Assembly (NCBI GenBank): GCA_947462945.1
Contig: CANHTE010000132.1
Coordinates: forward strand, 1-5,470
Reading direction: 5' to 3'
DNA: 5,470 bases
DNA from: Acetobacteraceae bacterium
Lineage (GTDB): Bacteria; Pseudomonadota; Alphaproteobacteria; Acetobacterales; Acetobacteraceae
Part shown: in pieces, positions 1 through 4,793 of the stretch
Layout of the letters: every line of letters starts with the position of its first letter
Position numbering within the stretch: the stretch's first letter is position 1
Program-made: the position numbers and the translations under genes
The notes under the pieces: model-generated
The model's input: the letters and a program-made list of their open reading frames with translations, nothing else
The model's database searches: none
What the model was told of the DNA's origin: nothing

Positions 1-551
1 ACTTCGTCGAGGATGAAGACCTTCTGGCGCCCTTGCGCCGGGCGGAAGCGCAAGGCCTCACGCAATTCGCGCACATCATCAATGCCGCGATTGCTGGCCG
101 CGTCCATTTCCACGACATCGGGGTGACGGTCGGCCAGGATGCCGATGCATTCGGGGCAGGCGCCGCAGGGATCGGCCGTGGGGCCGCCCTTCCCATCCAC
201 GCCCACACAATTCAACGCCCGGGCGATGATGCGCGCGGTGGTGGTCTTGCCCACGCCGCGCACGCCGGTCAGCAGGAAGGCGTGGTGGACCCGGCCGCGC
301 GCGAAGGCATTGCGCAGCGTGCGGATCAGCGCCTCCTGCCCGATCAGATCGTCCAGGATTTGCGGGCGATATTTGCGGGCGAGGACGCGATACGGGGTTG
401 GCTTGGCAACAACCGGCGTGGGGGCAGGTGCTGTGGCGGGGGGCGGATCATCGAAGCCGAACAGCCCCGGCCCATCGGGCGGCGGCGGCTCGGGCAGGCC
501 CTCCTCGGGGCTGGTGTCGCCGATCAGATCGCTGGGCATCATCCAAGCCAT
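1..551 (-). CDS. dnaX: DNA polymerase III subunit gamma/tau, N-terminal part (runs off left edge)
   Basis: This is the clamp-loader ATPase subunit of the replicative DNA polymerase; it loads the beta sliding clamp in the cytoplasm. The 183 complete residues visible hold the start of the AAA+ module. YRVLARKYRP (about 54-63) is the usual opening motif, and Walker A is GVRGVGKTTT (96-105). Next comes the DnaX zinc module, with C115 followed by C129, C132 and C135 (CGACPEC). DAASNRGIDD (150-159) and the Walker B strand VFILDE (178-183) reach the window edge. About 52 Pro-rich residues precede the position where E. coli DnaX begins. ATG codons at 551, 542 and 539 are possible starts; none has a clear Shine-Dalgarno, and I took the first. 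The SRP RNA gene lies directly upstream on the same strand, so the two may share a transcript. Identity is near certain; the exact start is not. Confidence 0.97.
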   Translation of the reverse strand, partial: MAWMMPSDLIGDTSPEEGLPEPPPPDGPGLFGFDDPPPATAPAPTPVVAKPTPYRVLARKYRPQILDDLIGQEALIRTLRNAFARGRVHHAFLLTGVRGVGKTTTARIIARALNCVGVDGKGGPTADPCGACPECIGILADRHPDVVEMDAASNRGIDDVRELREALRFRPAQGRQKVFILDE

Positions 552-564
552 GCAGAGAGAGGGT

Positions 565-660
565 GGAAGGCCGGCAACGACCCGAGCGAGAACCCGTTAC
601 GGCTGCTTCCTTCCGGACCTGACCGGGTTGGCGAGGAGCCCGTCCGCACCGACCTTCCGG
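565..660 (-). ncRNA. ffs: Small bacterial signal recognition particle RNA (4.5S type)
   Basis: This is the RNA core of the signal recognition particle. It binds Ffh and targets nascent membrane and secretory proteins to FtsY and SecYEG. The minus strand carries the hallmark apical domain: GGTCAGGTCCGGAAGG followed by AAGCAGCC (624-601), which contains the Ffh-binding internal loops and the GGAA tetraloop. The outer ends pair: GGAAGG (658-653) with CCTTCC (570-565). Intermediate helix segments such as CCCGG/CGGG flank the apical part. A length of about 96 nt fits the short alphaproteobacterial form with no Alu domain. The ends are estimated from the terminal helix and may be off by a few bases. 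Placement directly ahead of dnaX is a familiar alphaproteobacterial arrangement. Confidence 0.93.
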
Positions 661-666
661 GGGTGG

Positions 667-672
667 ATATAG
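667..672 (-). promoter_or_regulatory. Possible -10 element of the SRP RNA promoter
   Basis: On the minus strand CTATAT lies 6 nt before the inferred 5' end of the SRP RNA, the right distance for a -10 box. It is one of the few AT-rich spots in the intergenic region. No convincing -35 hexamer is seen 16-18 nt further upstream, so this is a weak call based on position. Confidence 0.3.
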
Positions 673-698
673 CACGCGTGGCGGGACTTGCATCCCGG

Positions 699-732
699 GG
701 GGCGTAACCTTTGCGCTGGCAGGGGCGTAACC
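699..732. repeat. Pair of 11-bp direct repeats in the divergent intergenic region
   Basis: GGGGCGTAACC occurs at 699-709 and again at 722-732, start-to-start distance 23 bp, roughly two helical turns. The pair sits between the SRP RNA promoter region and the ribosome binding site of the YHS gene. It could be an operator for a regulator binding one DNA face, or a chance or slippage duplication. No regulator is identified. Confidence 0.5.
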
Positions 733-760
733 GGCCCGGACCGCCGAAAAGGACCTTGCC

Positions 761-1222
761 ATGCTGCCCCGCCGCCTGCTGTTTACCCTGGCCTTCCTGG
801 CCCCATCCGCCGCCTCCGCCCGCATTTTCACGGAGCGCGGCCTGGCGCTGCGGGGCACGGATGTGGTGGCCTATTTCACCGAAGGTCGCCTGCAGCGCGG
901 CCGCCCCGAGCATGCGGTCGAATGGGAAGGCGCTCGATGGTTGTTCGCCAGCGCCGCGAATCGCGCGCGCTTCCTGGCGGATCCGGCGGCCCATGCCCCT
1001 GCCTATGGCGGCTTTTGCGCCTGGGCCGTCGCCCAGGGCTATACCGCACCCACCGATCCCGCCGCCTGGCGCGTCGTCGAGGGGCGGCTGTTCCTCAATT
1101 ATAGCCAGGCGATCAAGCGCCGCTGGGAACGCGATATCCCGGGCTTGATCGTGGCGGGCGATGCAAATTGGCCCAGATTGTCGCAAAACGGGCTTTCACA
1201 ATCGGGCTCCGGACAAAGCTGA
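761..1222 (+). CDS. Exported YHS-domain protein
   Basis: This 153-residue protein starts with an apparent Sec signal peptide: MLPRR, a hydrophobic stretch, then cleavage near SAASA (about residue 20). The mature part is a single YHS domain, with LRGTDVVAYFTEG (30-42), EWEGARWLFASAANR (54-68), YGGFCAWAVAQGY (82-94), LNYS (112-115), RWERDIPG (121-128) and DANWP (134-138). This is the pattern of stand-alone periplasmic YHS proteins common in Proteobacteria. YHS domains are linked to metal handling in other contexts (as in some heavy-metal ATPases and MerA-like proteins), but the function of the stand-alone form is not established. C86 is the only cysteine in the mature chain. The start is supported by AAAAGGA (747-753), 7 nt upstream of ATG. 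The last 13 residues form a Ser/Gln/Gly-rich tail outside the domain. It is divergent from ffs-dnaX and appears monocistronic. Confidence 0.9.
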   Translation: MLPRRLLFTLAFLAPSAASARIFTERGLALRGTDVVAYFTEGRLQRGRPEHAVEWEGARWLFASAANRARFLADPAAHAPAYGGFCAWAVAQGYTAPTDPAAWRVVEGRLFLNYSQAIKRRWERDIPGLIVAGDANWPRLSQNGLSQSGSGQS

Positions 1223-1223
1223 G

Positions 1224-1263
1224 GCGAGGCGCGACCCCACGGCAACCGAAGCCCGGGCCTCGC
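1224..1263 (+). terminator. Possible hairpin after the YHS gene
   Basis: The arms GCGAGGC (1224-1230) and GCCTCGC (1257-1263) are perfect 7-bp inverted repeats beginning 2 nt after the YHS stop codon. The loop is long (26 nt) and no T-run follows, so this is at best a weak or factor-assisted 3'-end structure. Confidence 0.25.
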
Positions 1264-1301
1264 GTTGACCTCACATGGAACCCACAAAGCCAACCAGAAC
1301 C

Positions 1302-1421
1302 ATGACCGGCACTGAAGCGCGCGGCGGCCAGAAGCTCAATATGACCCGCTGGGTGCTGATCTACGGCGTGGCCCTGGTCATTGGAGGCTTGGCGTTGATC
1401 TGGATCCTCACACGCCCCTGA
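1302..1421 (+). CDS. Possible small single-pass membrane protein
   Basis: I do not recognise this gene. Starting at ATG 1302 it encodes 39 residues: a short polar head (MTGTEARGGQKLN), then RWVLIYGVALVIGG followed by LALIWIL, one clear transmembrane helix, and a TRP end. With more positive charge before the helix, an N-in orientation is likely. An in-frame ATG at 1275 would add nine residues, but those codons have A or C in the third position and look non-coding, whereas codons after 1302 mostly end in G or C. An internal ATG at 1341 has an AGAAG-like site upstream and would leave little more than the helix. No start has a strong Shine-Dalgarno. It stands alone between the YHS gene and nudC; a hairpin follows it. 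It may be a real miniprotein or a chance hydrophobic frame. Confidence 0.45.
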   Translation: MTGTEARGGQKLNMTRWVLIYGVALVIGGLALIWILTRP

Positions 1422-1426
1422 GCCCG

Positions 1427-1446
1427 CCCGGCCGGACCAGGCCGGG
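1427..1446 (+). terminator. Compact GC hairpin between small ORF and nudC
   Basis: CCCGGCC (1427-1433) and GGCCGGG (1440-1446) form a perfect 7-bp stem with a 6-nt loop, beginning 5 nt after the stop codon of the small ORF. It has terminator geometry but no following T-run, so it may only slow or stabilise the transcript end. Confidence 0.35.
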
Positions 1447-1513
1447 ACGCATGCGCAACTGATGACGGATCCTTGGGATTTCGCCCGCGGCGTATCCACG
1501 TTAGGCTCGGCCC

Positions 1514-2437
1514 ATGCTCATGATCCCTGCCAGCCGCGTGAATGTGTACACCGGCAGCCCGCTCGACCGTTGCTCCGGCAGCCGTGACAATGCGGAATTC
1601 GTCGCCACCGCCCTGGCGGATGAGGCAGCGCTGTTTGTTCCCGTCTGGCGCAGCCGCAGCCTGATGCGCGGTGTGGAGCAGGGCCAGCCCGAGGCGGTGA
1701 TGCTCAGCCGGGCCGGCGCCGAGGCGCTGCGCATGGCCGGCGGCCCCTGGGCCTTTTTGGGAATGTGGGAGAAGCGCCCGGTCTTTGCCGTGGATTGCTC
1801 GGCCACGGATGATCCCCTGCCCTTGCTGCCGCCCGAGATGGGCAGTTTTTCCGACCTGCGCGGCGTGGCCGGCCTGCTACCGGAGGGCGAGGCCAGTGTC
1901 CTGGCGCATGCGCGCGGGCTGATGCATTGGCGGGTGAAGCACCGCTTCTGCGGCGTCTGCGGTTCCGCGACCGAGCCCCGCAGCGCCGGCAATGCCCTGG
2001 CCTGCTCCGGCTGCGGCGCACAGCACTTCCCCCGCACCGACCCCGCCGTGATCATGCTGGTGGTGCGCGGCGATTCCTGCCTGCTTGGCCATTCGCATCG
2101 CTTTCCCAATGTCAGCATGTATTCGACCTTGGCGGGCTTCGTGGAGCCCGGCGAAAGCTTCGAAGAAGCCGTCCGGCGCGAGGTGATGGAGGAGGCGGGC
2201 GTGGTGGTCGGCCAGGTTTCCTATCATTCCTCGCAGCCCTGGCCCTTCCCCGCCTCCATCATGATCGGCTTCCATGCCGAGGGGCTGACCGAGGCCATCA
2301 CCATTGACCCCGAGGAGCTGAAGGATGCGCGCTGGTTCACCAAGAGTGAGCTGGTGCACCACCAGGAACTTGGGTTTTCTCTGCCGCGCGCCGATTCCAT
2401 CGCGCGGCGCCTGATTGAGGATTGGCTCGCGGCATGA
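1514..2437 (+). CDS. nudC: NAD(H) pyrophosphatase / RNA de-NADding Nudix hydrolase
   Basis: NudC hydrolyses NAD(H) to NMN(H) and AMP, and members of the family remove NAD caps from RNA 5' ends. It is a cytoplasmic, usually dimeric Nudix enzyme. The 307 residues have the full layout: an N-terminal domain (about 1-130), a four-cysteine zinc ribbon (C146-x2-C149 and C164-x2-C167), HFPRTDPAVIM (171-181) entering the Nudix fold, and a complete Nudix box G-x5-E-x7-REV-x-EE-x-GV (208-230) with the metal-binding glutamates E226/E227. The NudC-specific signature SQPWPFP (240-246) follows, then the MIGFHAE strand. The start at ATG 1514 has a weak AGG at 1503-1505; ATG 1520 is an alternative. Length and all key residues are as expected for an active enzyme. 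The lipoprotein gene downstream overlaps its stop codon (ATGA). Confidence 0.96.
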   Translation: MLMIPASRVNVYTGSPLDRCSGSRDNAEFVATALADEAALFVPVWRSRSLMRGVEQGQPEAVMLSRAGAEALRMAGGPWAFLGMWEKRPVFAVDCSATDDPLPLLPPEMGSFSDLRGVAGLLPEGEASVLAHARGLMHWRVKHRFCGVCGSATEPRSAGNALACSGCGAQHFPRTDPAVIMLVVRGDSCLLGHSHRFPNVSMYSTLAGFVEPGESFEEAVRREVMEEAGVVVGQVSYHSSQPWPFPASIMIGFHAEGLTEAITIDPEELKDARWFTKSELVHHQELGFSLPRADSIARRLIEDWLAA

Positions 2438-2715
2438 GGTTCCTTCCGATTTTGGCGGCTCTGGCCCTCACGGCGTGCGGTGAATTGGAGCCCTTGGTGG
2501 CCGCCCCGGTGATGGACAACGCCGAATGCCGGGCCGAGGCCACGCGCGCGCCCGAGCGCAATGCCGCCCGCCAATCCAATTTCGAAAACCAGACCCAGGT
2601 GCGCCAATTGCTGACGCAGGAGCGCGAAGCGGAGCGCCGGCTCTACGAGGCCTGCCTGCGGCGCCAGGGGGTGCCCACGCCGGGCGGTGTCGAACCGATT
2701 CGCCGCACCTGGTAG
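2434..2715 (+). CDS. Small predicted lipoprotein, translationally coupled to nudC
   Basis: I do not recognise a named family. The 93-residue product starts MRFLPILAALALTACGE, a short signal peptide ending in the lipobox L-T-A-C with C15 as the lipidated residue, so it should be membrane-anchored in the periplasm. E17 after the cysteine does not show an Asp+2 inner-membrane retention signal. The mature part is charged and probably helical (about 34-78, rich in Arg, Glu, Gln, Ala). It holds two further cysteines, C32 (DNAEC) and C74 (YEACLRRQGV), placed to join two helices by a disulfide. The ATG overlaps the nudC stop as ATGA; GAGG at 2417-2420 may help initiation. A TTG start at 2422 would put charge-poor residues ahead of the signal peptide and is less likely. 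The sharing of a transcript with a cytoplasmic NAD enzyme is seen, but its meaning is unknown. Confidence 0.82.
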   Translation: MRFLPILAALALTACGELEPLVAAPVMDNAECRAEATRAPERNAARQSNFENQTQVRQLLTQEREAERRLYEACLRRQGVPTPGGVEPIRRTW

Positions 2716-2734
2716 CCGAAGCGGCGGCCCCTGT

Positions 2735-2742
2735 GGCATGAT
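2735..2742 (+). promoter_or_regulatory. Possible extended -10 element for the tRNA gene
   Basis: CATGAT (2737-2742), preceded by TGG (2734-2736), resembles an extended -10 element. It ends 8 nt before the tRNA 5' end. No good -35 is seen in the short gap after the lipoprotein gene, so the tRNA may instead be cotranscribed. Confidence 0.2.
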
Positions 2743-2750
2743 CAACCGGC

Positions 2751-2833
<83 letters not shown>

Positions 2834-2838
2834 AACCT

Positions 2839-2855
2839 GGGCGCCTGATCCGCCC
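2839..2855. terminator. Small hairpin in the convergent gap
   Basis: GGGCG (2839-2843) and CGCCC (2851-2855) form a 5-bp stem with a 7-nt loop between the tRNA 3' end and the end of the minus-strand operon. It could serve both directions, but it is short and has no T-run on either side. Confidence 0.25.
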
Positions 2856-2863
2856 GCCGCGGC

Positions 2864-3985
2864 CTATTCCACCACCCAACCCGGCCGCAGCGTGATCTCA
2901 GCGCGTTCGCAGATATTGATCCCGCGCGCTTCCTCCGCATTGCCATTGTCGAACACCACGCGCAGATCGGCCTCACAGCTGCTGTCGGTGCTGAGCTCAC
3001 GGCGGGCGCCTGGCGCCAAAGGCTGCGCGCCCAACAGGTTCTCTCCCCAATCGGCCTCTCGCACGGAGGAGAGGTAAACCTCCCTCACCGGGCGGCCATG
3101 CGCATGCACCAGCGTCAGGCGCCGCGCCGCCGCGAAGACGATCTCCTGCCCATTGCAAATCTCCACCGTGGCCCGCTCCTCGGCCCGGTTGTCGGCAAAG
3201 ACGGCGCGCATGCGCAGCTGGCAGGCCGGGTTGCGGATGCGCAGCAGGAAGCTCTGGCCCGGGTTCAGCACCGTGGCCCCCAGGCGGTCCGCGCCCCAAT
3301 CGCCGGCGCCCGCCACGGCATAGAGTTCCCGCAGCACCCGGCGGCTGCGATTGGCGATGGTCACCTCACGCAGGGGCACGCCGGCATCGCCGAAGCTGAT
3401 GCGCGGGGTGGTGCAGAGATTCACATTCTGTCGGGCCTCTTCCCGGTTGCCGCGAAATACCGCGCGCGCCTCGAACTCGCATTGCGCCTCGCCGCGCAGG
3501 CGCAGGGTGAAGCTGTCACTGCCCGGAATGGTCGCGGCGCCCAACCGGTCCGGCCCCACCAGGCCGGGGCGGGCGAGGAACAGCTGCATCAGCTCCGCAT
3601 CCGTATTGTTCACCACCTCGACGCTGCGGGTGTTGCGGTCATCCAGCACCAATTCGCGCTCGGTGCAGGCATTGATGGCGGTGCGGGATTCCACGCTGCC
3701 ATCCTCGAAGATGGCGCGCATCTCCATCGGGCAGGGGCCGGGGCCGAGGCGCAGCGGGAAGGCGGCGCCGGGGCGCACCACATCGGCGCCCAGCCGGTCC
3801 GCCCCCTGCTCGCGCGCCGGTGGAGTCCAGAGATAGAGCTCGCGCAGCACGCTTTGCGAGTTGTTGCGCAGGATCAGGTTGCGCTCAGACCCCACGCCCG
3901 GCGTGGGCGCGGGTGCGGGAGGCTTGGCGGGCTGCGCCCAGGCGGGGCCCGCCATCAGAAGCAGGAGGAGAAGCGTGCGGCACAT
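2864..3985 (-). CDS. Secreted protein with four tandem cysteine-pair domains
   Basis: This 373-residue protein has no function I can name. A signal peptide (MCRTLLLLLLMAGPAWA, cleavage near residue 17) and a Pro/Ala linker (18-31) lead into four copies of a roughly 80-residue domain, at about 36-114, 119-200, 205-286 and 288-367. Each copy runs: beta-like strand with N-N/N-R, RELY-like segment, WGADRLGA-type motif, PG turn, LRL strand, cysteine, (M)RAVF-D/G-N, E-x-R, second cysteine. The mature chain has exactly eight cysteines, two per copy. I recall similar repeats from alphaproteobacterial hypothetical proteins; no activity is known to me. The start at 3985 is fixed by the signal peptide and by the Shine-Dalgarno at 3992-4000. 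The open frame continues upstream, but only as a shadow of the preceding genes. It is the last gene of the operon. Binding, scaffold or envelope roles are possible; none is shown. Confidence 0.9.
   Translation of the reverse strand: MCRTLLLLLLMAGPAWAQPAKPPAPAPTPGVGSERNLILRNNSQSVLRELYLWTPPAREQGADRLGADVVRPGAAFPLRLGPGPCPMEMRAIFEDGSVESRTAINACTERELVLDDRNTRSVEVVNNTDAELMQLFLARPGLVGPDRLGAATIPGSDSFTLRLRGEAQCEFEARAVFRGNREEARQNVNLCTTPRISFGDAGVPLREVTIANRSRRVLRELYAVAGAGDWGADRLGATVLNPGQSFLLRIRNPACQLRMRAVFADNRAEERATVEICNGQEIVFAAARRLTLVHAHGRPVREVYLSSVREADWGENLLGAQPLAPGARRELSTDSSCEADLRVVFDNGNAEEARGINICERAEITLRPGWVVE
2885..3880 (-). repeat. Four internal protein-coding repeats of about 80 codons
   Basis: The copies lie at about 3880-3644, 3631-3386, 3373-3128 and 3124-2885. 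The cysteines are C85/C107, C169/C191, C255/C277 and C337/C359, in every case 22 apart. DRLG is exact in copies 1-3 (63-66, 146-149, 233-236) and becomes ENLLG in copy 4. MRAIF, ARAVF, MRAVF and LRVVF mark the same strand in each copy. At the protein level the copies are clearly divergent, so the duplications are old. Confidence 0.9.
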
Positions 3986-3991
3986 GCGGAA

Positions 3992-4000
3992 CCTCACCTT
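3992..4000 (-). promoter_or_regulatory. Strong Shine-Dalgarno overlapping the upstream stop codon
   Basis: The minus strand reads AAGGTGAGG, then six bases, then the ATG at 3985. The TGA inside it (3996-3994) is the stop codon of the single-domain gene. Ribosomes ending there sit on the start region of the four-domain gene. This site fixes the start of that gene. Confidence 0.8.
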
Positions 4001-4368
4001 GGGATGATTCGGACGGCGGGGGGTGTGGCGGCCTCCAGCACCAATTCGCGGGCGTAGCAGAGATGCACCGGGGCGATCCGCTGCTCCGCGCCATCGGCGA
4101 AGACGGCGCGCAGCGCGGTGTTGCAATGCCCCATGCCGAGGACGAGGTCCCGCGTGCCGCCAGGCGGCAGCGCCTCGCCCCCCAGCCTGTCCTCGCCCTC
4201 GGGCGCCATCCCGTGGTTCCAGAGGAAGAATTGCTGGAGCGACAGCGCTGTCGCGTTGCGCAGCGTGACCGTGCCGCGATCGAAGAAGGGCTGCATGAGC
4301 GGCGCGGGCGGGGCAGGCTGCGCGGCGGCCGGCCCGGCCAACAGCAGAAGGAGCAACCAGGCCCTCAT
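3994..4368 (-). CDS. Secreted protein with one copy of the cysteine-pair domain
   Basis: This 124-residue protein carries a signal peptide (MRAWLLLLLLAGPAAA, cleavage near 16-17), a short Pro-rich linker, and one copy of the domain that is repeated four times in the next gene. The copy has VTLRNAT (34-40), QQFFLWN (45-51), EGEDRLGGEALPPGG (57-71), C82, LRAVFADG (86-93) and C104, then ELVLEAA (108-114). The cysteine spacing of 22 and the DRLG motif match the neighbour exactly, so the two genes are paralogous and probably arose by duplication. Its ATG overlaps the stop codon of the OmpA-like gene (ATGA at 4368-4365) and no Shine-Dalgarno is visible, so translation is probably coupled. Function unknown; a periplasmic, disulfide-bonded protein is the best supported description. 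Confidence 0.88.
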   Translation of the reverse strand: MRAWLLLLLLAGPAAAQPAPPAPLMQPFFDRGTVTLRNATALSLQQFFLWNHGMAPEGEDRLGGEALPPGGTRDLVLGMGHCNTALRAVFADGAEQRIAPVHLCYARELVLEAATPPAVRIIPR

Positions 4369-4793
4369 GTGGGCGGCAGCAGGATGATGCGCGCCCCGGC
4401 GCGGCGATCCACCCCCTGCCTCTCCCGTTCGGTGGCGAAGCCCCGCGTGCGTGCCTCGGCGCGGATGCGGTCCCGCTCGATGCCCAGTTGTGACAATTGC
4501 AGCGCGACGGCGCGCGCGCGGCGAGCGGCGAGGCGGCTGGCCGTTTGTGCGCCGCCTTCAGGTGAGGCCGCATAGCCCAGGACGCAGATGTTGCGATCCG
4601 GCATTTGCTTCGCTTCCTCGGCCAGGGGCGTGAGGCTGGCGATGGCTTCGGGCGAAAGGCGATCCCCGCCCCGCGCGAAACTCACCGCGATGGCATCCTG
4701 CTCCAGCCCCTCGGTCCCGACGCAGGAAAAATCGCGCAGCTGTGCCGCGGCAGGCATGGCCATGAGCAGGAAAATGAGCAGCGGGCGGATCAT
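4365..4793 (-). CDS. Small secreted OmpA-like C-terminal domain protein
   Basis: The 142-residue product has a signal peptide (MIRPLLIFLLMAMPAAA, cleavage near 17) and then essentially only an OmpA/MotB-type domain: IAVSFARGGDRLSPEA (35-50), ICVLGYAASPEGG (69-81), ASRLAARRARAVALQL (85-100), LGIERDRIRAEARTRGF (103-119) and DRRAGARIIL (129-138). Such domains usually bind peptidoglycan. The family's usual GHTD/GYTD motif is GYAAS here, so the aspartate that binds diaminopimelate is missing from its normal place, while the arginine region (RLAARRA) is kept. There is no lipobox and no beta-barrel, so the protein should be soluble in the periplasm. C24 and C70 could form a disulfide. The gene overlaps both neighbours by ATGA. 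Fold assignment is good; peptidoglycan binding is uncertain. Confidence 0.87.
   Translation of the reverse strand: MIRPLLIFLLMAMPAAAQLRDFSCVGTEGLEQDAIAVSFARGGDRLSPEAIASLTPLAEEAKQMPDRNICVLGYAASPEGGAQTASRLAARRARAVALQLSQLGIERDRIRAEARTRGFATERERQGVDRRAGARIILLPPT

Noticed and set aside
682..697. Inverted repeat CGGGA-CTTGCA-TCCCG as a terminator or operator
   Set aside because: A 5-bp stem without T-run in GC-rich DNA is expected by chance; it also lies upstream of both divergent genes, where a terminator makes no sense.
33..707. Plus-strand open frame across dnaX and the SRP RNA
   Set aside because: It is antisense to clear DnaX motifs and runs through a structural RNA gene.
539..1186. Minus-strand open frame spanning the SRP RNA and YHS gene
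   Set aside because: It overlaps two supported features on either strand and shows no domain.
1448..1455. Palindrome CGCATGCG upstream of nudC as a regulator site
   Set aside because: An 8-bp palindrome occurs often by chance in GC-rich DNA, and nothing else around it supports an operator.
1501..2362. Minus-strand open frames opposite nudC (1501-2118 and 1877-2362)
   Set aside because: nudC has a complete zinc ribbon and Nudix box in the plus frame; the antisense frames show no motifs.
3098..4057. Long plus-strand open frame opposite the four-domain gene
   Set aside because: It is a GC-driven antisense shadow with no recognisable domain; the minus strand has repeats, signal peptide and ribosome binding site.
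3986..4573. In-frame upstream extension of the four-domain gene (open frame to 4573)
   Set aside because: The added residues are Arg/Ala/Pro-rich shadow sequence overlapping two well-supported genes, and a signal peptide and strong Shine-Dalgarno mark the true start at 3985.
3820..4575. Plus-strand open frame opposite the single-domain and OmpA-like genes
   Set aside because: Composition is Arg/Gly/Ala-rich without motifs, and the opposite strand carries coherent coupled genes.
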